Assembly (NCBI GenBank): GCA_947304065.1
Contig: CAMZAI010000084.1
Coordinates: 1-11,457 of the forward strand
Length of the DNA: 11,457 nt
Source: an uncultured Clostridia bacterium
GTDB lineage: Bacteria; Bacillota; Clostridia; Lachnospirales; Lachnospiraceae
Direction: 5' to 3'
The translations under genes and the position numbers were made by a program. The notes under the pieces are model-generated. The model saw only the letters and a program-made list of their open reading frames with translations, searched no databases and had not been told where the DNA came from. Each line of letters begins with the position of its first letter. Within the stretch, counting starts at the first letter, position 1. This document shows positions 1 to 7,010 of the stretch, one piece after another.

Positions 1-551
1 CATCGATAATAAACGGCGGAACATATTATGAGCCGCATCTGGTAAAAGAGATCAGGAGCGCCGACGGGGCAACCCTCGATAAAAGGGAAGGCAGCGCGGT
101 GCGCCAGACAGTCAGCAAGAGCACCTCGGATTTCATCAGAAACGCTCTTTACCTGACGGTTGAGAGCGGAACCGAAACTCACGCTAAGGTGAGCGTATAT
201 GTGTTCGGCGGTAAGACAGGTAGTGCGCAGAAGGGCCCCAGTGAAGAGAAGAATTACGTTGTTTCTTTCGTAGGCTTTGCGCCTGTCGACGATCCCAAGG
301 TAATGCTCTACATCGTTATCGACGAGGTATATGACGAGGCTCTGAGCGGAAGCAGTTCGCCCGCCACAAAGATGTCGGCCTCGATCATGACCGAGATTTT
401 GCCGTATCTTGGCGTATATCCCGACGGCGATATCGAGTACAAGGTTGATATGAGCCTGCTGGTCGGCGACGGCAACGATGCCGAGGGCGACGAGAGCAAT
501 CCCGACGTACTTCCGGAGGGTCTTGAGGGCGGACTTGACGAAGAAAATTAA
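1..551 (+). CDS. Class B penicillin-binding protein, transpeptidase C-terminus (5' partial)
   Basis: This is the C-terminal end of a septal DD-transpeptidase of the FtsI/PBP2B/SpoVD type, which cross-links peptidoglycan outside the membrane. The open frame runs from the left edge (first full codon at base 3) to a TAA at 549-551, giving about 182 visible residues. It starts with an NGGTYYEPHLVKEI stretch, typical of the transpeptidase fold just before its last catalytic motif. The KTG motif (K codon at 213, in GGKTGSAQ) lines the active site; the SxxK serine and SxN motifs must lie upstream of the window. After the fold come about 60 residues with no recognisable PASTA repeats, ending in an acidic G/D/E-rich tail. 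The lack of PASTA argues for a PBP2B/FtsI-like protein rather than SpoVD. The next genes, ftsW, ftsQ and ftsZ, support a role in division. Class B PBP identity is solid; the exact paralogue is inferred. Confidence 0.9.
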   Translation, partial: SIINGGTYYEPHLVKEIRSADGATLDKREGSAVRQTVSKSTSDFIRNALYLTVESGTETHAKVSVYVFGGKTGSAQKGPSEEKNYVVSFVGFAPVDDPKVMLYIVIDEVYDEALSGSSSPATKMSASIMTEILPYLGVYPDGDIEYKVDMSLLVGDGNDAEGDESNPDVLPEGLEGGLDEEN

Positions 552-563
552 TATGCATATAAT
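535..563 (+). promoter_or_regulatory. Sigma-A-type promoter for ftsW inside the PBP 3' end
   Basis: TTGACG (535-540) and TATAAT (558-563) are separated by exactly 17 bp. That is 11 of 12 consensus bases at the optimal spacing. The -35 lies in the last PBP codons and the -10 just past its stop. The predicted start of transcription, near 570, would give ftsW, ftsQ and perhaps later genes expression independent of the PBP gene. Confidence 0.65.
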
Positions 564-631
564 GTAGTAGAGTGTATACAAATGCACAAGATGTAGTGTA
601 CAGCTGTAGAATGAGTGCCGAGGTGGAGAGG

Positions 632-1786
632 ATGTATCAGAAAGCGGAAAAGGACAGAAAAATCGTCCGGAGCAATTACGATATTGTCCTTATAATGCTC
701 GTTATCCTGCTCAGTGTTTTCGGCCTTGTGATGATCTACAGCGTAAGTTCCTACAACGCGGCGAGATACTATAACGACGCGAATCTTTACTTCAGAAGAC
801 AGGGACTTTTCCTGATCGTCGGACTGCTGCTGATGCTGATAGTCTCGATGATCGATTACCACATATACATAAATCCGGTAAGATGGCTGTTCGGCGTAAG
901 GCCGATATGGCTCTTTTACCTTTTGTGCCTCGGACTGCAGATCTACGTTCTCGTGAACGGCTACGAGGCAGGCGGTTCGTCGAGATGGATACAGATCCCG
1001 AAGCTCGGAAATTTCCAGCCTTCGGAGCTCACGAAGATATGCGTTATCCTGCTGGTTGCGTATCTGGTTCAGAGAGTTCCGAACAAGATCAATTATTTCT
1101 ACGGTTTTGTGGCCGTTGCGATATTCGTCGGTCCGCTGCTCGGACTGGTAGCTATGCTGAACCTTTCAACCGCGGTCGTTATCGCCGGCATATTCGGAGT
1201 TATCTGTTTTGTGGCTGCTAAGAAAAAGGGCTATTTCGTGATAGTTATCATTCTGATGGTCGCATTCCTTGCGATATTCGTATTCGCGGCGGGATATAGG
1301 AGTGAAAGAATAGATACCTGGCTGCATCCCGAGGATGTGGATCCCAGCTCGCAGATAGTTCAGGGACTTTATGCGATCGCTTCGGGCGGTCTCTGGGGCA
1401 AGGGACTCGGACACAGCATACAGAAGATGGGCTTCATCACCGAGGTCCATACGGACATGATATTCACGGTAATCTGCGAAGAACTCGGCATTTTCGGAGC
1501 GATCATGGTAATCGCGGTATTCCTGATGCTGCTCTGGAGACTTCTGCATATCGCGGTCAATGCGCCGGATATGTTCGGAGGACTGATAGCGACCGGAGTT
1601 CTGACGCATATCGCGCTGCAGGTATTACTGAACATTGCCGTAGTCACGGGCTCGATACCCGCGACGGGAATTCCGTTTCCGTTCATCAGCTACGGCGGAA
1701 GCTCGCTGACAGTGCTTCTGATCGAGATGGGCATTGCCCTTTCGGTATCGAAGTACACGAACCGGGAGAGGGCGACTGACGAATGA
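632..1786 (+). CDS. ftsW: SEDS peptidoglycan glycosyltransferase FtsW
   Basis: FtsW polymerises lipid II into glycan strands at the septum together with a class B PBP. The protein is a polytopic membrane protein, 384 aa from this start, with about ten hydrophobic segments. SEDS hallmarks visible are GSSRWI followed by FQPSELTK, an HTD motif in the large outer loop (D275, matching the Asp needed for polymerase activity in the family), and the C-terminal PFISYGGSS signature. RodA and SpoVE belong to the same family; the position between a PBP gene and ftsQ favours FtsW. The frame is open back to a GTG at 572, but that codon sits right at the predicted transcription start and has no Shine-Dalgarno. 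ATG 632 has AGGTGG five bases upstream and is preferred; ATG 611 is an alternative. The stop overlaps the ftsQ start (ATGA, 1783-1786), implying coupled translation. Confidence 0.92.
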   Translation: MYQKAEKDRKIVRSNYDIVLIMLVILLSVFGLVMIYSVSSYNAARYYNDANLYFRRQGLFLIVGLLLMLIVSMIDYHIYINPVRWLFGVRPIWLFYLLCLGLQIYVLVNGYEAGGSSRWIQIPKLGNFQPSELTKICVILLVAYLVQRVPNKINYFYGFVAVAIFVGPLLGLVAMLNLSTAVVIAGIFGVICFVAAKKKGYFVIVIILMVAFLAIFVFAAGYRSERIDTWLHPEDVDPSSQIVQGLYAIASGGLWGKGLGHSIQKMGFITEVHTDMIFTVICEELGIFGAIMVIAVFLMLLWRLLHIAVNAPDMFGGLIATGVLTHIALQVLLNIAVVTGSIPATGIPFPFISYGGSSLTVLLIEMGIALSVSKYTNRERATDE

Positions 1787-2535
1787 GACGGAACGACGAA
1801 AACGAAGAGCTCGAAGCGAACAAAAGCGCTGCCGGACTCATTATAAGACTTATCATCCTGCTGATCCTTGCTTCGGCCGTTGTGGTGTTCATCACCTGCT
1901 TTAAGCTGGAGAACGTTGAGATACGTCCCGGAATCCATTATACCGAGGAAGAGATCAGACAGAGATTATTTACCAAGAAAACAGACAACTACACAGTATT
2001 TTTCGTATTCAGGATCAATAAGCTCGATGTACCGAATCTGACTTTCGTGGAGAAGGTCGACGTCGAGATGACCGACAGGAATTCGGTCATCATAGAGGTC
2101 CATGACAAGGCGATAACAGGCTGCATCGAGCATATGGGCAGCTACGTATACTTTGACCGCGAAGGCATCGCAGTGGACAGTTCGACGCAGAGACTCGAAG
2201 GCATTCCTCTGGTAAAGGGCGTGGAGTTTGGCGGATATACGCAGGGAAAGCCGATCGATCTCGGAAGATCGGGAGTGTTCGATACATTACTCGAGATCAT
2301 CATGCTGCTCGGGAAAAATAAGCTCGCGGCCGATGACATAACCTTCGGTATCAGGGATGACGTAACGCTTCACATAGGCGGACACGAGATCCTGCTCGGT
2401 ATTTCCGATAATTACGATCTGAGGGTCAACAATATCAAAGCGGCGCTTGATGTACTCCCCGAAGGGAACTACATTCTGGACTTCCGAAATTACACCGAAA
2501 ACAACAGGGAAATCGATGTAAGACCGCTTGAGTAA
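1783..2535 (+). CDS. ftsQ: Cell division protein FtsQ/DivIB
   Basis: FtsQ/DivIB is a bitopic divisome protein that links FtsL/DivIC to the septal wall synthases. The 250-residue product has a charged cytoplasmic N-terminus (about residues 1-14), one membrane segment (about 15-38) and an outer part that opens with a POTRA-like domain: a FKLENVEI strand, then a helix around EEEIRQRLF, and an FVEKVDVE strand pair. The beta domain that follows contains YVYFDREGIAVD, a pattern common in the family (a short strand ahead of the G-x-x-hydrophobic turn). The ATGA overlap with ftsW and a purine-rich GGGAGAGGG about 11 bases upstream set the start. No ftsA follows; ftsZ comes next after a 152-bp gap. 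Membership is inferred from architecture and context, because the family is weakly conserved in sequence. Confidence 0.88.
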   Translation: MRRNDENEELEANKSAAGLIIRLIILLILASAVVVFITCFKLENVEIRPGIHYTEEEIRQRLFTKKTDNYTVFFVFRINKLDVPNLTFVEKVDVEMTDRNSVIIEVHDKAITGCIEHMGSYVYFDREGIAVDSSTQRLEGIPLVKGVEFGGYTQGKPIDLGRSGVFDTLLEIIMLLGKNKLAADDITFGIRDDVTLHIGGHEILLGISDNYDLRVNNIKAALDVLPEGNYILDFRNYTENNREIDVRPLE

Positions 2536-2561
2536 AGTACGGAGAATTTACTAATTTTTTT
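2531..2561 (+). terminator. Possible weak intrinsic terminator after ftsQ
   Basis: AGTAAA (2531-2536) and TTTACT (2547-2552) form a 6-bp stem with a 10-nt loop, followed by AA and a run of seven T (2555-2561). The stem has a single G-C pair and overlaps the ftsQ stop codon, so termination would be partial at best. Confidence 0.3.
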
Positions 2562-2562
2562 C

Positions 2563-2591
2563 TTGATTATTGAAAACAGAATAGTTACTAT
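2563..2591 (+). promoter_or_regulatory. AT-rich promoter region for ftsZ (tentative)
   Basis: The 152-bp gap before ftsZ is markedly AT-rich, unlike the surrounding genes. The best-spaced pair is TTGATT (2563-2568) and TACTAT (2586-2591) with a 17-bp spacer, each 4 of 6 to consensus, with a T-run just upstream. An overlapping choice is TTGAAA (2570-2575) with TATTAT (2591-2596), but its spacer is only 15 bp. A promoter here is likely; the exact hexamers are not settled. Confidence 0.4.
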
Positions 2592-2645
2592 ATTATTTAG
2601 GAATTAAATAGCCTTGTATGCTAGTTATATATATGACAAGGAAAC

Positions 2646-2668
2646 AGAATCGGCCGTAGGCCGATTCT
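2646..2668 (+). promoter_or_regulatory. Perfect 10-bp hairpin in the ftsZ leader
   Basis: AGAATCGGCC (2646-2655) and GGCCGATTCT (2659-2668) are perfect reverse complements around a GTA loop. The hairpin ends four bases before the AGGAGG (2673-2678) of ftsZ and is not followed by a T-run, so it is not an intrinsic terminator. It may affect ftsZ mRNA stability or ribosome access, or be a two-fold operator in DNA form. Confidence 0.6.
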
Positions 2669-2687
2669 AAAGAGGAGGAAGAGGAAC

Positions 2688-3914
2688 GTGCTTGAAATTA
2701 AAAACAGTGAATCCAGCGCTACAGCTAAAATATTGGTAGTAGGTGTCGGCGGAGCCGGCAATAATGCGGTTAACCGCATGATAGATGAGGGTGTGGAAGG
2801 AGTAGAGTTTATCTGCGTCAATACAGATAAGCAGATACTGAGGACCTGCAAGGCTCCCACACTGATCCAGATAGGAGAAAAGCTCACAAAGGGACTCGGC
2901 GCAGGCGCAAAGCCCGAGATCGGCGAGAAGGCCGCAGAGGAGAGCAGGGAAGAGCTCACCGAGGCTATTAAGGGCGCCGACATGGTATTCGTTACCTGCG
3001 GTATGGGCGGCGGAACCGGTACAGGCGCTGCTCCGATCATCGCTGAAATAGCCATGAGCATGGGCATCCTCACGATCGGTATCGTGACAAAGCCTTTCAG
3101 ATTTGAAGCAAAGATGAGAATGGAGAATGCTCTTCGCGGCATTGCAAAGCTTAAAGAGCATGTAGACTCCCTGATCGTTATCCCGAACGACAAGCTGCTC
3201 GATCTTACCGAGCGCAGGACTTCCATGGAAGACGCGCTTCGCAAGGCTGACGAGGTTCTTCAGCAGGGTGTTCAGGGTATCACGGGCATCATCAACAATT
3301 CCGGAACCATTAACCTTGACTTTGCCGATGTCAATACCGTTATGAGAGGAAAGGGCGTTGCCCATCTCGGTATCGGTTACGGCACGGGCGAAGACAGATG
3401 CTATGAGGCCATTCAGGCCGCTATTTCGTCTCCTCTGCTTGAAACATCGATCGTTGGTGCTTCCGACATCATCATGAACTTCGCGGGCAATGTTGAATTC
3501 CTTGAGGCTGTTGCGGCTTCGGATTATATCCACGAGCTCGTGGGCGATGAGGCGAATGTATTCTTCGGTACCGCCGGCGGAGACAACGCAGATTCCGATC
3601 AGGTTATGGTTACCGTTATCGCGACAGGTATCGCGGAAGTCGGAGATTATTCGAGCTACGCTCCGAAGCCTGCAGTTAAGGGCACCGGAAGCGGCATCGA
3701 TTTCTTATACAGCAACAGGAACGGACAGGCAGGCGCACAGCCTCAGCCTGCACAGCAGCCCAAGCCTGTACAGCCCGCTGCTCCCCAGTATAAGGCTCAG
3801 CCCGAGCAGTTAAAGCCCGGCGTCAGCTTAAAGGGCGGCACACAGCCCGCTGCTCCTTCCGGAGGAAGAGAGATCAACATTCCGGAATTCCTCAGAAAAA
3901 AGGGTGACAAATAA
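2688..3914 (+). CDS. ftsZ: Cell division GTPase FtsZ
   Basis: FtsZ is the tubulin-like GTPase that polymerises into the cytoplasmic ring that positions the divisome. The 408-residue protein has the N-terminal GxGGAGNNAVNRM nucleotide-binding motif (about residues 19-31), the tubulin signature GGGTGTG (107-113), and a NLDFADV stretch corresponding to the T7 loop that completes the neighbour's GTPase site. After about residue 320 comes a low-complexity linker rich in Gln, Pro and Ala, then the conserved C-terminal peptide IPEFLRKK (398-405) that binds partners such as SepF, FtsA or EzrA. Length is normal for the family. The start is GTG, supported by AGGAGG nine bases upstream. A possible own promoter and a hairpin in the leader suggest regulation separate from ftsW-ftsQ. 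Confidence 0.98.
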   Translation: MLEIKNSESSATAKILVVGVGGAGNNAVNRMIDEGVEGVEFICVNTDKQILRTCKAPTLIQIGEKLTKGLGAGAKPEIGEKAAEESREELTEAIKGADMVFVTCGMGGGTGTGAAPIIAEIAMSMGILTIGIVTKPFRFEAKMRMENALRGIAKLKEHVDSLIVIPNDKLLDLTERRTSMEDALRKADEVLQQGVQGITGIINNSGTINLDFADVNTVMRGKGVAHLGIGYGTGEDRCYEAIQAAISSPLLETSIVGASDIIMNFAGNVEFLEAVAASDYIHELVGDEANVFFGTAGGDNADSDQVMVTVIATGIAEVGDYSSYAPKPAVKGTGSGIDFLYSNRNGQAGAQPQPAQQPKPVQPAAPQYKAQPEQLKPGVSLKGGTQPAAPSGGREINIPEFLRKKGDK

Positions 3915-3927
3915 TACGGATTCATGG

Positions 3928-3960
3928 CCTGATATGGTTTGACTGTATCAGGTCTTTCCT
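3928..3960 (+). terminator. Possible weak intrinsic terminator after ftsZ
   Basis: CCTGATA (3928-3934) pairs with TATCAGG (3946-3952) around an 11-nt loop, extendable by one G-T pair, and is followed by the pyrimidine tract TCTTTCCTT. It lies 13 bases past the ftsZ stop. The T-tract is interrupted, so readthrough into mnhE is plausible. The 67-bp gap also has two TTGACT copies (3939-3944, 3960-3965), neither with a credible -10. Confidence 0.4.
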
Positions 3961-3981
3961 TGACTAAACGACGGTGATCTT

Positions 3982-4461
3982 ATGTTTCTGTTATTGCTCC
4001 TGCTTTGGATAGTATTCAACGGACGCGTTACGGTCGAGATAGTGATCTTCGGTATACTGATCGCATCGGCGGTATCGCTTTTCGCATGCAAATTCCTGGG
4101 CTACAGCTTTAAACGTGAATTTGCCGTTCTGAAGTGCCTTCCTGATTTTTTGCTTTATCTGCTGATCCTGACCGTAGAGATCATCAAGGCAAATTTTGTT
4201 CTGGTCGGCATGATCTTTAAGGGACCGAAGGCTCTGACTCCGGCGATATGCCATTTCCATACGAAGCTCAAATCGAACGTCGCAAGGACCATCCTTGCCG
4301 ATTCGATCACGCTCACGCCCGGCACCATCACGGTCTCGATGCGGGAGGATGAGTTTTACGTGCATTGCCTGGATAAGTCGCTGGCCGACGGCATTATGAC
4401 GTCTGTTTTTGTAAAGAGACTCGAGAGGATGGAGGCGAAGCTTAATGGAACTGATTCTTGA
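3982..4461 (+). CDS. mnhE: Mrp-type Na+/H+ antiporter subunit E
   Basis: MnhE/MrpE is a small subunit of the multi-subunit Mrp cation/proton antiporter, a membrane complex related to complex I. The 159-residue product has an N-terminal membrane region (about 1-38) starting MFLLLLLLWIVFNG, a second hydrophobic hairpin (about 50-80), and a soluble C-terminal half. The family signature is visible as the run NVARTILADSITLTPGT, followed by a VSMREDEFYVHCLD beta segment. A GGTGAT sequence four bases upstream is the ribosome-binding site. Its last 17 bases overlap mnhF, consistent with one operon. The family is clear; transported ion and direction cannot be read from sequence. Confidence 0.9.
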   Translation: MFLLLLLLWIVFNGRVTVEIVIFGILIASAVSLFACKFLGYSFKREFAVLKCLPDFLLYLLILTVEIIKANFVLVGMIFKGPKALTPAICHFHTKLKSNVARTILADSITLTPGTITVSMREDEFYVHCLDKSLADGIMTSVFVKRLERMEAKLNGTDS

Positions 4462-4744
4462 TATCTTCCTCCCGGTCGTGATCGCGATCTTTATTGTCCT
4501 GATCTTTCTTTGCCTGATCAGGGCGCTCAAAGGTCCCGAGATCTCTGACAGAGTCATCTGCGTAAATATGATCGGAACTCTGGTCATCATGATAATAGCG
4601 GTGCTCACGGTGCTGCTCGGAGAGGACTGGCTTGCCGATATAGCGGCCGTCTACGCGATGATCAGTTTCCTTGCGGTCGTAGTTCTGACGAAGATCTACA
4701 TCGGCGTTTACCGTGAAAAGCACAAGGAGGATGAAAATACATGA
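4445..4744 (+). CDS. mnhF: Mrp-type Na+/H+ antiporter subunit F
   Basis: MnhF/MrpF is a three-helix subunit of the Mrp antiporter. The 99-residue product fits the family length and shows three hydrophobic segments (about 5-25, 35-55, 62-85), with the typical loop RALKGPEISDRVICVNMIGT between the first two and LADIAAVYAMISFLAVVVLTK making the last. The Asp/Arg pair in SDRV is a common feature of the family. GGAGG at 4431-4435 gives a nine-base spacing to the ATG, which lies inside the end of mnhE. The stop overlaps the mnhG start as ATGA (4741-4744). Confidence 0.9.
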   Translation: MELILDIFLPVVIAIFIVLIFLCLIRALKGPEISDRVICVNMIGTLVIMIIAVLTVLLGEDWLADIAAVYAMISFLAVVVLTKIYIGVYREKHKEDENT

Positions 4745-5112
4745 GTCCTGCACGTGTTATTATCGCAATAATCCTTATATCGGTCGGGGTATTCTTCTCG
4801 ATCGTATCGGTACTCGGAACCTTCAGGTTCAAGTTCGTCCTGAACAGGATGCACTCCGCGGCCATGGGCGATACGCTCGCTCTGCTGTTCGTGCTCCTCG
4901 GACTGACCGTTATCAGCGGTCTTACATTTACTTCGCTTAAGCTGGCTGTGATCATAATATTCTTCTGGATCGCAAGTCCGGTCTCAAGCCATCTGATCAG
5001 CAATATGATAGCTACCGTGGACCGGAAAAAGGTCCTCGATATGTGTGAACTGATAGAGGCGGATAATACTACAAAAGAAAACAAAAAAGAACAGGAGAAA
5101 GAATTGAAATGA
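4741..5112 (+). CDS. mnhG: Mrp-type Na+/H+ antiporter subunit G
   Basis: MnhG/MrpG is the third of the small Mrp subunits. The 123-residue product has three hydrophobic segments (about 5-26, 45-63, 67-90) and the family motif around VLGTFRFKFVLNRMHSAAMGDTLAL, in which the Arg-Met-His and Gly-Asp positions are recognisable. The C-terminal 30 residues are a charged cytoplasmic tail rich in Lys and Glu (TTKENKKEQEKELK). AAGGAGG at 4724-4730 lies ten bases before the start. Both ends overlap neighbours by ATGA, joining it to mnhF and to the unknown gene after it. Subunits A, B, C and D, which include the proton-pumping parts, are not in this window. Confidence 0.9.
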   Translation: MSPARVIIAIILISVGVFFSIVSVLGTFRFKFVLNRMHSAAMGDTLALLFVLLGLTVISGLTFTSLKLAVIIIFFWIASPVSSHLISNMIATVDRKKVLDMCELIEADNTTKENKKEQEKELK

Positions 5113-5651
5113 AGAAACTCAGTAAAGGCGCACTTTGGGGAATTATAATCGCAGTAATCGCGGTTGTTGCGGCGATCGTCCTGATCGTTGCGGAGGCTGC
5201 CTCGGGCGGACATATTTACATCGAGAACAATTCTGACAAAGAGATCAAACGTTTTGACGTTTCCTTCTACGATGAGTATTCCGAGACTCTTGCGGAGTAC
5301 CTTTTCTCGGATGCAATCCCCGTGGGCGCGAACCTTAAGCTCGATTACGGCGAGGCGCTTGATTTCTCGGGCATGGACGCTGTCTGCGTTATGAAGGTTC
5401 TTGTTGAAGGAGGAGAAGAAGTAGTTATTTACGAGGGCTCCTTCACGGGCAAGTTCAACGGTAATTTCAGCTTTAAGTTCTCTAACGACGAGGATGATTA
5501 TTACCTTAAGGCAAAAGCTTATGCTGGCCTCTTCGGCTCGACGAAGGGCAGCAATCTGGACGACGAGTACGTTCTCTGGTTCGATATAGGCGATTATGAC
5601 TACACCGACGGCTATTACGAGGACTTCGACGAAGAAGACGAAGAGTATTAA
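5109..5651 (+). CDS. Unknown single-pass membrane protein coupled to mnhG
   Basis: I do not recognise a family. The 180-residue product has a short basic N-terminus (MKKLSKG), one strong membrane segment (about residues 8-30) and no lipobox, which suggests a signal anchor with the rest outside the cell. The outer part (about 35-155) alternates hydrophobic and polar residues, for example HIYIENNSDKEIKRFDVSFYD, which looks like beta strands of an immunoglobulin-like or carbohydrate-binding-like sandwich. The last 22 residues are extremely acidic and Tyr-rich (GDYDYTDGYYEDFDEEDEEY). The start overlaps the mnhG stop as ATGA, with GGAG 11 bases upstream, so the two are probably translated together. 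That suggests, without proving, a link to the antiporter or to envelope ion balance. The gene itself is well supported; no function is assigned. Confidence 0.85.
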   Translation: MKKLSKGALWGIIIAVIAVVAAIVLIVAEAASGGHIYIENNSDKEIKRFDVSFYDEYSETLAEYLFSDAIPVGANLKLDYGEALDFSGMDAVCVMKVLVEGGEEVVIYEGSFTGKFNGNFSFKFSNDEDDYYLKAKAYAGLFGSTKGSNLDDEYVLWFDIGDYDYTDGYYEDFDEEDEEY

Positions 5652-5663
5652 GAAAGCTGATCT

Positions 5664-7010
5664 ATGAAGGTTTTGTTTGTTTCTCTCGGCTGTGACAAGA
5701 ATCTGGCCGACAGTGAGAAAATGCTCGGAGCTTTAAAGAGCCGCGGGCATGTACTTACAGACAATGAAGAAGAGGCAGAGGCCGCGGTGGTGAACACCTG
5801 CTGCTTTATTCATGATGCAAAGCAGGAGAGCATAGAGACCATTCTTTCGCTCGCACAGCTGAAAGAGACGGCCTGCCTTAAGTACCTGATCGTTACGGGC
5901 TGCCTGGCCCAGCGATATAAGGACGAGATCATCGAATCGATCCCCGAGACCGATTGTGTGCTCGGAACGACCGCTTACGACGAGATGCTCGATGTTCTCG
6001 ATAAACTCGAAGCGGACAGGCTTAAAGAACGCGTTATCATCAAGGATACTTCGCTGGACCCGGTGCTTCCCGGAAAACGTGTACGTTCGGATATCACGCA
6101 TTACTCGTATCTGAAGATCGCGGAGGGCTGCGACAAGCGCTGTACCTACTGCGTTATCCCCGATATCAAGGGACATTACAGGAGCATGGACTTCGACGCC
6201 CTGATCGCGGAGGCAGAGTGCCTCGCTGAGGACGGAGTTACGGAGTTGATGGTCGTAGCTCAGGAGACGACACTTTACGGCGTCGATCTGTACGGCAAAA
6301 AGATGCTCCCCGAACTTCTGCACAGGTTATGCGGTATCGAAGGCCTGAAGCTTATCAGGCTGATGTACTGTTATCCCGAGGAGATCACGGATGAGATGAT
6401 CGATACGATCGCATCCGAGCCGAAGATCTGCCATTATATCGATATGCCGATCCAGCATGCATCCGACGCCGTACTTAAGCGCATGGGACGCAGAACGAAC
6501 GGAGAGCAGATCAGAAAGACGATAAAAAAGCTTCGCAAGGCTATACCCGATATCGCGATCAGGACCTCTCTGATCACCGGTTTTCCCGGAGAGACGGATG
6601 AGGATCACGCCTGTCTTATGTCCTTCCTTGAGGAGATGAAACTCGACAGGGTCGGCGTATTTACTTATTCGCGAGAAGAGAATACTCCCGCGTACCGCAT
6701 GAAGGACCGCGTCACAAAGACTGTCGCGAACCGCAGACGCAAGGAACTGATGGGCCTTCAGCAGAAGATCGTATTCGACAAAAATGCGGCTCTGGTCGGA
6801 CGTGAGCTTGATGTGATCATTGACGGAAGGATACCCGAAGAGGGAGTATATGTCGGACGCACTTATATGGACGCGCCCGGTATTGACAGCGTTGTATTTG
6901 TACGGAGCGGGCGGGATATCATATCCGGCTCCCTTGTACGCGTATTGATAGAAGATTTTAAGAATTATGATTTAATCGGAACGGAGGTCGAACATGACTA
7001 CGCCCAATAA
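5664..7010 (+). CDS. rimO: Ribosomal protein S12 methylthiotransferase RimO
   Basis: RimO is a radical-SAM enzyme with two iron-sulfur clusters that adds a methylthio group to a conserved Asp of ribosomal protein S12. At 448 aa the length is typical. The N-terminal domain has the three cluster cysteines C10, C46 and C80 with the opening VSLGCDKNLADSE, where the G-C-x-K-N-L-x-D-S-E pattern separates RimO from MiaB and MtaB. The radical-SAM motif CDKRCTYC gives C156, C160 and C163. The C-terminal 70 residues form the TRAM domain. The start is 12 bases after the preceding stop with only a weak purine-rich site (AAGAAAG), so expression probably depends on the upstream genes. Its last 17 bases overlap pgsA. 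Confidence 0.95.
   Translation: MKVLFVSLGCDKNLADSEKMLGALKSRGHVLTDNEEEAEAAVVNTCCFIHDAKQESIETILSLAQLKETACLKYLIVTGCLAQRYKDEIIESIPETDCVLGTTAYDEMLDVLDKLEADRLKERVIIKDTSLDPVLPGKRVRSDITHYSYLKIAEGCDKRCTYCVIPDIKGHYRSMDFDALIAEAECLAEDGVTELMVVAQETTLYGVDLYGKKMLPELLHRLCGIEGLKLIRLMYCYPEEITDEMIDTIASEPKICHYIDMPIQHASDAVLKRMGRRTNGEQIRKTIKKLRKAIPDIAIRTSLITGFPGETDEDHACLMSFLEEMKLDRVGVFTYSREENTPAYRMKDRVTKTVANRRRKELMGLQQKIVFDKNAALVGRELDVIIDGRIPEEGVYVGRTYMDAPGIDSVVFVRSGRDIISGSLVRVLIEDFKNYDLIGTEVEHDYAQ

Noticed and set aside
572..631. Upstream in-frame extension of ftsW from GTG 572
   Set aside because: No Shine-Dalgarno, sequence unlike an FtsW N-terminus, and the codon is at the predicted transcription start.
2667..3533. 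288-codon open frame on the minus strand opposite ftsZ, and similar long antisense frames opposite cmk (9571-10233) and rimO (5733-6323)
   Set aside because: They lie wholly opposite well-identified genes, have no ribosome-binding site or recognisable motif, and their products are rich in His, Arg, Ser and Cys, as expected of antisense translations of this codon usage.
3718..3850. Possible tandem repeat in the 3' part of ftsZ (CAGCCC/CAGCCT-rich)
   Set aside because: The Gln/Pro/Ala linker is low-complexity coding sequence normal for FtsZ, with no regular unit length.
3939..3965. Two TTGACT copies 21 bp apart as -35 boxes for mnhE
   Set aside because: Neither has an acceptable -10 at 16-18 bp; one overlaps the loop and stem of the weak terminator.
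4445..7010. Identical 17-nt overlaps at mnhE/mnhF and rimO/pgsA as a special signal
   Set aside because: The overlap sequences are unrelated and short overlaps are common in tight bacterial operons; the equal length looks like chance.
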